Shown in pieces: positions 36,511 to 43,498 of a stretch of 64,000 nucleotides of DNA. The stretch's first letter is position 1. Each line of letters starts with the position of its first letter. The DNA lies in assembly GCA_028868535.1 (NCBI GenBank), contig JAGWUH010000001.1:124001-188000 (forward strand), read 5' to 3'. The translations under genes and the position numbers were made by a program. Under the pieces are notes generated by a model. It had not been told where the DNA came from and did no database searches. It saw nothing but the letters and a program-made list of their open reading frames with translations. This DNA comes from Sphingomonadales bacterium (GTDB lineage Bacteria > Pseudomonadota > Alphaproteobacteria > Sphingomonadales > Sphingomonadaceae).

Positions 36511-37416
36511 TCACGCCGCCGCGCTGGCGCCCCCGGGCGCGGCAAAAGCGGCGAAGCTGGAGCGGACGCGGTCGTGATCGGCCCGGCGGCCGGTGAAGAT
36601 CTCGAACGCATCGACCGCCTGGTGGACCGCCATGCCGCTGCCGTCGAGCGTGCGGCAGCCCTTGCGCCGCGCCTCGGCCAGCAGGTCGGTCTCGAGCGGG
36701 AAATAGACGATGTCGGCAACCCAATGGCGAGGCTCGATCGCGGCCGCCGCGATCGGCAGCCCGGGAAACTTGGCCATGCCCATCGGCGTCGCGTTGAGGA
36801 TGCCGTCCGCCCCCGCCGCCGTCGCCACCGGATCGGCCGCGACCGCGACGCGCCCGGCGCCATAGCGGCCGGCGAGATCGGCACGCAGTGCCTCGATCCG
36901 GGCTGGATCGGTGTCGAAAAGCAGCACTTGTTCCGCCGCCAGGGCGCCAAGCAGCGCGTGGGCAGTCGCCGAACCGGCGCCGCCGCAGCCCAATTGCAGC
37001 ACCCGGCCCGGCGCAACCCCCTCCAAACCGTGGCGAAAACCGGCCGCAAACCCGGTCACATCGGTGTTGAATCCGATGCGCCGGCCGTCGCGGAAAGCCA
37101 CGGTGTTCACCGCACCGACCGCGGCCGCGCCGTCGGAAAGCGCGTCGAGCAGCGGTATCACCGCCTGCTTGAACGGGAAGGTGACATTCAGGCCGGCGAA
37201 GCCGACGCGCTGCGCCGCCGCCAGCAGCGTGCCCAGCTCCGCGTCATCCCAGCCGCGATCGGTGAAGTCGAACAGCGCATAAAGCAGGCGCAGCCCCTGC
37301 GCCTCGGCCTCCCGCTCGTGCATCCAGGGGGTGCGCGATTCGAGAATCCCGCGTCCGACCAGTCCGGCCAGCACCCGTTCCGGGCCGATGCCGACGTGTC
37401 TGGCGGTTTGGGTCAC
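36511..37416 (-). CDS. AroE-family dehydrogenase, probably catabolic quinate/shikimate dehydrogenase
   Basis: A 301-residue shikimate dehydrogenase-family enzyme with a GTG start and an AGGA upstream. NVTFPFKQAVIPLLD holds the catalytic K83, FNTDVTGF the catalytic D119, GCGGAGSATAHALLG the nucleotide motif, and NATPMGM the adenine side. The substrate loop reads ILESRTPWMHE, with S-x-T where biosynthetic AroE has S-x-S, a trait I associate with quinate-accepting enzymes. Pairing with quiC points to oxidation of quinate or shikimate to 3-dehydro products rather than biosynthesis. Confidence 0.88.
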   Translation of the reverse strand: MTQTARHVGIGPERVLAGLVGRGILESRTPWMHEREAEAQGLRLLYALFDFTDRGWDDAELGTLLAAAQRVGFAGLNVTFPFKQAVIPLLDALSDGAAAVGAVNTVAFRDGRRIGFNTDVTGFAAGFRHGLEGVAPGRVLQLGCGGAGSATAHALLGALAAEQVLLFDTDPARIEALRADLAGRYGAGRVAVAADPVATAAGADGILNATPMGMAKFPGLPIAAAAIEPRHWVADIVYFPLETDLLAEARRKGCRTLDGSGMAVHQAVDAFEIFTGRRADHDRVRSSFAAFAAPGGASAAA

Positions 37417-37453
37417 GGCGGTCCTGTCTGCGTGGGGGAAACGGAAGGGAAGT

Positions 37454-37481
37454 CCTGCCCCGGGCGCAAACCCGGGGCAGG
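37454..37481 (-). terminator. Terminator-like hairpin after TonB receptor 2
   Basis: A perfect 11-bp inverted repeat (CCTGCCCCGGG and CCCGGGGCAGG) with a 6-base loop lies 13 bases past the receptor stop on the minus strand. It is followed by a pyrimidine-rich stretch with a few Ts. It may only partly stop transcription, since the AroE-family gene begins 38 bases later without an obvious promoter. Confidence 0.65.
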
Positions 37482-37493
37482 CAGGGTGGAGCC

Positions 37494-40442
37494 TCAGAAC
37501 TTCGCCTTGAAGCCGACGAAGAAGTTGCGCCCGATCACGTCGTACTGCGCGGTGTCGGTGCCGGTCTGGTTCGACGCTACGAACGGCAGTCCGCGGTTGA
37601 ACAGGTTGTTGACGCCGGCACGCAGTTCGAAACGCTTCTGGATCTTCACCGAAGTGAACAGATCCCAGGTGGCATAGGCGGGCACGCCGACTGCGACGTT
37701 GGCGGGGGTGTTCACCTTGCTGACGTCATCGAGGGCGTTCTGGTAGCGCCAGCGCAGGCCGAGCGCGAAAGTGTCCGAACGATAGCCGAAGGTGGTGAGC
37801 GCCTTCCAGCGCGGGGTGGCGCGCGGCGGCACGCTGCCTTCCGACGCCGAGCCGTTGCTGATCCCGGTGTAGTCGAGGAACGCCCCGCCCGGCAGCAGTT
37901 GCACCTTGTAGCTCGCCAGGTAGCCGATCGCGGTATCGACGTAGAGCTTGCCGGTCTTGCCGAGGAATGGCGCCGGCACGCCCCAGTGGACCTGCGCCTC
38001 GACACCCGAGGTCTTCAGCGCGCCGAGGTTGAGGAACGGCGTGTTGATCGTCAGCAGCTGGCCGGTCGAGGCATCGCGCTGGATCAGCGGGCAGTACGAG
38101 CCGGTTGCGGCGTAAGTCGGGTTGGAGCCGTCGAGATTGTAGCAGCCGGAGAGCACGGTGCCGCCCGGAACCGTCGAGATCACGTTCTTGATGTTGATGT
38201 TGTAGTAGTCGACCGAAAGCGAGAAATCGCCGAACAGGCCTTCGCGGCGCGGCGCGTTGAACACGAAGCCGAGGTTGAAGGTGCTGGCCTTCTCCGGGGT
38301 CACGCCCAGGCTGCCGGCGGCGGTCTGGCCGGTCGCCGTGGTCGGGAACTGGTAAGTCGAGATCAGCGCGGCGGGAATGCCCTGCGCCACGCAGAGCGCC
38401 GCAACCTGCGCGGCATTGGCGCCGGTGCGCGCGCTCGACCGCACGTCGCATGGATCGCCCAGCGCCGCCGGCGGCGTGCCGATGGCGAGCTGCGAGTTCG
38501 ACGGCGGGGAATAGAGCTCGGCGATGTTGGGCGCGCGCACCGCGCGCTGGTAGGAACCGCGGAACAGCAGCATGTCGATCGGGCGCCAACGGGCGTCGGC
38601 CTCGAAGCTGGTCACCGAACCGGTCGCGGAATAGTCCGAGACGCGGACCGCCGCGCCGATCGCCAGCTCTTCGGCCAGCGGCTTGTTGCTCAGCAGCGGC
38701 ACGTCGATCTGCGCGGCGACTTCCTTGACGCTGATGCCGACCTTGGCGACCGGCAGCGTGGCGGTGAACGCCTCGACGTTGCCCCCGGGCGCCCAGCCGG
38801 ATGCCGCGGTGACGTCGCTGTCCGGCGCAAACGCATATGTATTGCGACGATAGTCGCCGACGATGGCCAGTTGGGCCGGGCCGGCACCGAGGTCGAACAG
38901 CTTGCCGTTGACCTGCAGCTGGACCTGGGTCTGGCCGAGATGCTCGACGCTGATCGCGTCCTTGGTGATGTAGTTGATGCAGGCCTGCGACAGCGAGCGG
39001 GCGTTGGCATCGCCGAACGGATTGAACCCGCCCTGGCACAGCGAGGCACCGCCGTCCGCGGCGTTGAGCAGGCTCTGGACGCGGCTCTTGAGCACGGCGT
39101 TGTGCATCGTCGAGGTGTGGTTCGACTGGTCGTAGGATACGAAGCCGTCGAACGTCCAGCCCGCGGCGATGTCGCCCCTGATCCCGGCCATGTACTGCTG
39201 GATCTGGTAATTCTCGTCCCAGCCCTTGAACGGCACGCCGACATAGCGGGCGTTCCAGTTGAACGCCGCGGTCGGGTTGGTGCGCGAGGCAAGGATCGTC
39301 CGCAGGTCCGCGGGGATGAACGGGTTGGTGACCGGGATCGTCGTCAGCGTCGGGAACTGCGTGAGGCTGCCGCCGCTGTGCGTCGTCACCGACAGGTCGA
39401 CGAACATGAACTGGCCATAGGCGGTCAGCGACGGGGTGATCTCGTAATCGGCCTTGAGGAACGCGGTCTTGCGGTTGAGGCCGTTCAGGTAATCGATCTG
39501 CTGGCCAACCGGCATGCGCACGTTGCCGCCGACGATCGCATAGCCGCCGGTGCCGTTGGCACCGCGATAGTTGATCGCGCCGGTCTGCGTGAACAAAGTC
39601 CCGTCGTTGTTGAAGCCGAGGTTCAGCAGGTTGCTGGCCGGCAAGGCCGAGCCATAGCGCGCGAATACGCCCTGGATCGCCGCCAGGGTCGGCTGGTTGG
39701 ACGCGCTCGGCACGAACGTGCCGGTGCCGATGAAGGACGAAGGCGTCTTGTCGAAGAAGAAGTCGCGCTGGCTGCCGTTCAGCGGGTCCTGCTTGGCATA
39801 CGTGAAGGCGGCGACGACGTGCCCGCGATCCTGTGCGAAGCGCGTGCCGAAGGCCAGCGAGGCATTGAACTTGGCGGCATCGCCCTTGCCGCTGATCGAC
39901 TGCTGCAGGTCGGCGACGATGCCGTCCAGCGCGCGGATCGACTTGAAGTTGACGACGCCCGACATCGCGTCCGAGCCATAGACGGCAGAGGCGCCACCGG
40001 TGATCGCGTCGACGCCCGAGATGATCGCCTCGGGCAGGATGTTGATGTCGACGTTGCCGCGAATGTCGGAGACGGGCAGGCGCTTGCCGTCGAGCAGCAC
40101 GAGGTTGCGGTTGGTGCCGAGGCCGTGCAGGTTGATGGTGGCGCGGCCGCCGCTGCCCTGGCCGCCGGTGGCGGCATTGCCGCCCACGGTGAAGCCGGGA
40201 AGCTGGTTCAGCGAGTCCTGCAGGCTGGGCTGGCCGCTTTCCTTGATCATCGCATCGGAGACCGACACGATCGGGCTGACCGCGGTGTTGTTCGGGCGCT
40301 GGATCAGCGAACCGGTGACCACGATCTCGCCGGCGGCGTCCGCCTTGTCATCCGGCGGCGCCTGCTGGGCCAGCGCGGGCACGGCGCTGCCGAGGGTGAT
40401 GGCGAGCAGCGACGCGCGCGTCGCAAAGCGGAACTTTGTCAT
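37494..40442 (-). CDS. TonB-dependent outer-membrane receptor 2
   Basis: A 982-residue receptor. The ATG at 40442 follows GGGAGGGG and starts a signal peptide ending PALA-Q at residue 25. The TonB-box-like EIVVTGSLIQRP is at residues 39-50, the plug segment GASAVYGSDAMSGVVNFK follows, and the barrel ends GFKAKF. It lies between an MFS transporter upstream and the quinate/shikimate genes downstream, all on the minus strand. Two palindromic sites overlap its promoter area. I infer that it imports a quinate- or hydroxycinnamate-containing compound. Confidence 0.93.
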   Translation of the reverse strand: MTKFRFATRASLLAITLGSAVPALAQQAPPDDKADAAGEIVVTGSLIQRPNNTAVSPIVSVSDAMIKESGQPSLQDSLNQLPGFTVGGNAATGGQGSGGRATINLHGLGTNRNLVLLDGKRLPVSDIRGNVDINILPEAIISGVDAITGGASAVYGSDAMSGVVNFKSIRALDGIVADLQQSISGKGDAAKFNASLAFGTRFAQDRGHVVAAFTYAKQDPLNGSQRDFFFDKTPSSFIGTGTFVPSASNQPTLAAIQGVFARYGSALPASNLLNLGFNNDGTLFTQTGAINYRGANGTGGYAIVGGNVRMPVGQQIDYLNGLNRKTAFLKADYEITPSLTAYGQFMFVDLSVTTHSGGSLTQFPTLTTIPVTNPFIPADLRTILASRTNPTAAFNWNARYVGVPFKGWDENYQIQQYMAGIRGDIAAGWTFDGFVSYDQSNHTSTMHNAVLKSRVQSLLNAADGGASLCQGGFNPFGDANARSLSQACINYITKDAISVEHLGQTQVQLQVNGKLFDLGAGPAQLAIVGDYRRNTYAFAPDSDVTAASGWAPGGNVEAFTATLPVAKVGISVKEVAAQIDVPLLSNKPLAEELAIGAAVRVSDYSATGSVTSFEADARWRPIDMLLFRGSYQRAVRAPNIAELYSPPSNSQLAIGTPPAALGDPCDVRSSARTGANAAQVAALCVAQGIPAALISTYQFPTTATGQTAAGSLGVTPEKASTFNLGFVFNAPRREGLFGDFSLSVDYYNINIKNVISTVPGGTVLSGCYNLDGSNPTYAATGSYCPLIQRDASTGQLLTINTPFLNLGALKTSGVEAQVHWGVPAPFLGKTGKLYVDTAIGYLASYKVQLLPGGAFLDYTGISNGSASEGSVPPRATPRWKALTTFGYRSDTFALGLRWRYQNALDDVSKVNTPANVAVGVPAYATWDLFTSVKIQKRFELRAGVNNLFNRGLPFVASNQTGTDTAQYDVIGRNFFVGFKAKF

Positions 40443-40495
40443 GGATACCCCTCCCGATTGCATTTCACCGGCCCGCGCACGAGCCCGTCATCCTC

Positions 40496-40529
40496 ATGTA
40501 CGAATCAGTACATGAACTATCCGGTACAT
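40496..40529. promoter_or_regulatory. Tandem ATGWAC-N6-GTACAT operators upstream of TonB receptor 2
   Basis: Two 18-bp sites with the same layout overlap by two bases. Site A is ATGTAC-GAATCA-GTACAT (40496-40513) and site B is ATGAAC-TATCCG-GTACAT (40512-40529). They lie 54-87 bases before the receptor start. Spaced 16 bases apart, they suggest tandem binding of a dimeric regulator. Confidence 0.65.
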
Positions 40530-40556
40530 GTCAAGGCGGGGTCCGTTGGCGAAGGT

Positions 40557-41873
40557 TCAATCGATCGCGACGCGCTCGACCGGGCCCAGCAGCAGCAGGT
40601 AGGCCAGCGCGCCGATCAGGCCCAGCGCCGCGATATAGGCCAGCGCGCCATAGAAGCTGCCGGTGGCGCCGACGACGAAGCCGACCACCAGCGGCGTGAC
40701 AATGCCGGCGAGATTCGCGAGGAAATTGAACAGGCCGCCGGTCAACCCCATCATCTCCCGGGGCGCCACGTCGGCGAGCAGCGTCCAGCCCAGCCCGGCC
40801 AGGCCCTGGCCGAAGAACGCCACCGACATCACCGCGATCACCGCTTCGTTGCTCTGCAGGAAGTTGGCGGCGATCATCGTCGCGCAGAGCAGCAGCCCGG
40901 CGATAACCGGTACCTTGCGGCCGATGGTGGCCGAACCAGTCCGTCGAATCAGCCAGTCCGAAAAGACCCCGCCCAGCAGCACGCCCAGCGAGGCGCCGAG
41001 GTACGGCAGCGAAACCATGAACCCCGCCTTGAGGAAGGTCATCCCCCGTTCCTCGGCGAGATAGCTGGGAAACCAGGTCAGGAAGAACACCAAGGTCGAG
41101 TTGCTGCAGAACTGGCCGATCGAGGCGCCGGCGATCTGCCGCGTCGTCACCAGCCGGCCCACGCGCTTCCAGGTGAAGCCGAGGCTGGGCGCCGCGGTGG
41201 CAAACCCGCCGCCCGCCGCGATCAGCGCACGCTCGGCATCGTTGGCGCGCGTGCTTTCATGCGGTTCGCGGTAGCAGCCATAGAACACGCAAGCGAAGGC
41301 GATCCCCAGCAGCCCCACCGCCCAGAACAGCGAACGCCAGCCGAAATGCGCCAGCATCCAGCCAAGCACCGGGATCAACAGGCCCAGGCCGACATATTCG
41401 CCGACGGTGTAGACGCCGGTCGCGCGGGCGCGTTCCTGTTGCGGGAACCAGGTGCTCAGCACGCGGCTGTTGGCGGGAAAGCACGGCGCTTCGGCCACCC
41501 CCAGCGCCAGCCGGGCCGAGACCAGCCCGGCAATGCTGGTCATGAAGCCGTGCAGCGCCGTCGCCGCAGACCAAAGCCCCAGCGACAGCGCGTACGTCAG
41601 CCGCGTGCCGAGCCGGTCGACGACATAGCCGCCAGGCAATTGCGCCAGCGCGTACGTCCACGAGAACGCCGAGAAGATCAGGCCCATGACCTCGGGCGAG
41701 ATGTGCAGCTCCCTGACCAGCGCGGGCTTTGCCACCCCCATGACCGAGCGATCGAGGTAGTTGATCAGCGTGGCGAGGCTGATCAGCACGAGGATGCCCA
41801 GCCGCGCACGGGTGGGGCGCGGCTGCGGCCGGTTCAGGTTCGCCCCCTCGGCGTCATGAATCGTGCCGCTCAT
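40557..41873 (-). CDS. MFS transporter of the anion:cation symporter (ACS) type
   Basis: A 438-residue, about 12-helix inner-membrane transporter. INYLDRSVMGVAKPALVRELHISPE in helix 1 is the hallmark of ACS-family sugar-acid and aromatic-acid symporters, and PGGYVVDRLGTRLTY is the loop 2-3 motif. The ATG at 41873 was chosen over one 27 codons upstream that lies inside the operator. It precedes TonB receptor 2 by 114 bases on the same strand and carries its own copy of the GTAC palindrome. Quinate or shikimate is a reasonable cargo, by context only. Confidence 0.88.
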   Translation of the reverse strand: MSGTIHDAEGANLNRPQPRPTRARLGILVLISLATLINYLDRSVMGVAKPALVRELHISPEVMGLIFSAFSWTYALAQLPGGYVVDRLGTRLTYALSLGLWSAATALHGFMTSIAGLVSARLALGVAEAPCFPANSRVLSTWFPQQERARATGVYTVGEYVGLGLLIPVLGWMLAHFGWRSLFWAVGLLGIAFACVFYGCYREPHESTRANDAERALIAAGGGFATAAPSLGFTWKRVGRLVTTRQIAGASIGQFCSNSTLVFFLTWFPSYLAEERGMTFLKAGFMVSLPYLGASLGVLLGGVFSDWLIRRTGSATIGRKVPVIAGLLLCATMIAANFLQSNEAVIAVMSVAFFGQGLAGLGWTLLADVAPREMMGLTGGLFNFLANLAGIVTPLVVGFVVGATGSFYGALAYIAALGLIGALAYLLLLGPVERVAID

Positions 41874-41936
41874 CTCGCCCCGTCTCCCATGGGTTTTGGC
41901 TACCCTTAGTCCAATCCCTCCGGGTTGGGAACAGTT

Positions 41937-41954
41937 ATGAACGAACTGGTACAT
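41937..41954. promoter_or_regulatory. ATGWAC-N6-GTACAT operator upstream of the ACS-type transporter
   Basis: ATGAAC-GAACTG-GTACAT has the same length, spacing and half-sites as the two sites upstream of TonB receptor 2. It lies 64 bases before the transporter start and 119 bases before the divergent thioredoxin gene. One regulator probably controls transporter and receptor together. Confidence 0.6.
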
Positions 41955-42072
41955 AAAATGCAGCGTGTGGCCCCGGATTTCGGGCAGGAGGCATGGAAAC
42001 CGGGCGCCGGCATCCTACATCGGCAGCCGGCGAGCGCGCGCTGGAGACACGCTTGCCGCGGAGGAACGCGTG

Positions 42073-42501
42073 ATGAGCGGAGAAATCGTGGTCTGCCCGC
42101 ATTGCCTGGCCGGCAATCGAGTGCCGCGCGAGCGGCTGGCGCAGCACCCGAATTGCGGAAAGTGCCACCGGGCGCTGTTCCTGGGGAAGCCGCTGGACGT
42201 CAACGCCGCGGCGTTCGGCGCACACCTGACCAAGGGCACGCTGCCGGTGCTGGTCGACTTCTGGGCGCCGTGGTGCGGCCCGTGCCGGGCAATGGCGCCC
42301 GCCTATGCGCAGGCCGCGGCAGCGCTGGAGCCGACGATGCGCGTGCTCAAGCTCGATACCGAGCAGGAGCAGGCACTGGCGGGCGTCCACCGCATCCAGT
42401 CGATCCCGACGATGGCGCTGTTCCGCGACGGGCGCGAGGTCCGGCGGATTTCCGGGGCGATGGACGCACGCCGGATCGTGGAGTGGGCGCGCACCGCCTG
42501 A
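42073..42501 (+). CDS. trxC: Thioredoxin 2
   Basis: A 142-residue cytoplasmic thiol-disulfide oxidoreductase. The N-terminal zinc-binding cysteines are C8/C11 (CPHC) and C28/C31 (CGKC), and the active site is W67-CGPC with C68 and C71. This zinc-plus-WCGPC layout defines TrxC. GGAGG precedes the ATG at 42073; the frame upstream is open but unlikely to be coding. It stands alone between the divergent transporter and the convergent channel gene. Confidence 0.95.
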   Translation: MSGEIVVCPHCLAGNRVPRERLAQHPNCGKCHRALFLGKPLDVNAAAFGAHLTKGTLPVLVDFWAPWCGPCRAMAPAYAQAAAALEPTMRVLKLDTEQEQALAGVHRIQSIPTMALFRDGREVRRISGAMDARRIVEWARTA

Positions 42502-42519
42502 ACCTGCGGGCGCCGCTGC

Positions 42520-43353
42520 CTACAATTCGTTGTGGACCTGGGCGTGGGCCAGCAGCGCGAACAGGCCGGTACCGCCGATGACGTTGCCGATGAGCGCCGG
42601 CAGGATCAGCCCGAAGGCGGCGTGGGCCATGGTCGTCTCCCCGCCCAGCGCCAGCAGCCAGGCTTCGCACGAACCGGCGACGACATGGGCGAAGCCGCCC
42701 AGGCCGATGAAGTAGGTCAGCGTCAGCACGATCCAGAACGACTGCCCCCGCGCCGTCGGCAGCACCCACGGCACCGCCGCGATGAGGAACCCGGCCGGAA
42801 TGCCGAGCTTCAGGGTGGCGAGCCAATCGTGCTCGAGCAGCTTGCGTGAAACCGCGAGCATCGCCTGGTGCTGTTCGGCGGAGCCGATCAACGCGAGGTG
42901 GGTCGCGGCAGCGATCAGCAACGTGCCCAGCAGGTTGAACGCGAGCACCAACGTCCACAGGCGCGCGAGCCGGCCGAGATGACGCAGGCTGGGGTGCGTG
43001 GCCACCGGCAGCACCGCGGTCAGCGTGCTCTCGGTGAACAGTTGCAGCCGCCCGTGGATGACGATCAGGAAGCCGAGGGTATAGCCGAGGCTGGCCACCA
43101 GCGGGCGCCAGGACGTGTCCGGCAGCCGGCTTTCGAGCAAGGCCTGGCCCAGCAGCGATGCGCTGATCGCGATGCCGCCGGCAAGGCCCGACCAGACCAG
43201 CGACCAGGCCGGCCGGTCGAGCTCCTCGTCTCCCGAGCGGCGGACGGCTTCGTGCAGCACCCGCGCGTTCGCCGGCTGGCGTTCGGCGGCGGCGGCCTGT
43301 TCCTCCTTGCTGAGATCGATGTCCTGCTTGCGGGATTGCAGATCGTCCGCCAC
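42520..43353 (-). CDS. Formate/nitrite transporter (FNT)-family channel
   Basis: A 277-residue membrane protein with about six helices after a charged N-terminal tail of 45 residues (QSRKQDIDLSKEEQAAAAER). GLAGGIAISASLLGQALLE and LGIPAGFLIAAVPWVLPTARG followed by GGFAHVVAGSCEA match FNT, nearest the YfdC-like branch. A GTG at 43353 with GGAGG six bases before it is the likely start. It is divergent from the FdhF/YdeP-type oxidoreductase across 145 bases, suggesting joint function in formate or another small monovalent acid (inference). Confidence 0.87.
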   Translation of the reverse strand: MADDLQSRKQDIDLSKEEQAAAAERQPANARVLHEAVRRSGDEELDRPAWSLVWSGLAGGIAISASLLGQALLESRLPDTSWRPLVASLGYTLGFLIVIHGRLQLFTESTLTAVLPVATHPSLRHLGRLARLWTLVLAFNLLGTLLIAAATHLALIGSAEQHQAMLAVSRKLLEHDWLATLKLGIPAGFLIAAVPWVLPTARGQSFWIVLTLTYFIGLGGFAHVVAGSCEAWLLALGGETTMAHAAFGLILPALIGNVIGGTGLFALLAHAQVHNEL

Positions 43354-43498
43354 CGGCGCCTCCTTGCCGAGCCTGTCCTCCCGGCTCGACCGGGAACGCC
43401 CGCCGCTCCTCCGAAGGTCCGGGAAAATGCCGCAGCCGGCAACTTTGGACTCGGTCGCGCGTTGAAGCGGGCGTGGGCACAAGGAACGGGTTTGCGCG

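Noticed and set aside
36511..37416. Biosynthetic shikimate dehydrogenase (aroE) as the simple call
   Set aside because: The S-x-T substrate loop and the adjacent quiC favour a catabolic role, so I withheld the aroE symbol.
37899..41909. A very long plus-strand open frame (over 1300 codons) antisense to TonB receptor 2 and the transporter
   Set aside because: It is rich in Arg, Ala, Gly and His without any domain, has no ribosome site, and lies opposite two well-recognised genes. High G+C lowers stop frequency in the shadow frame.
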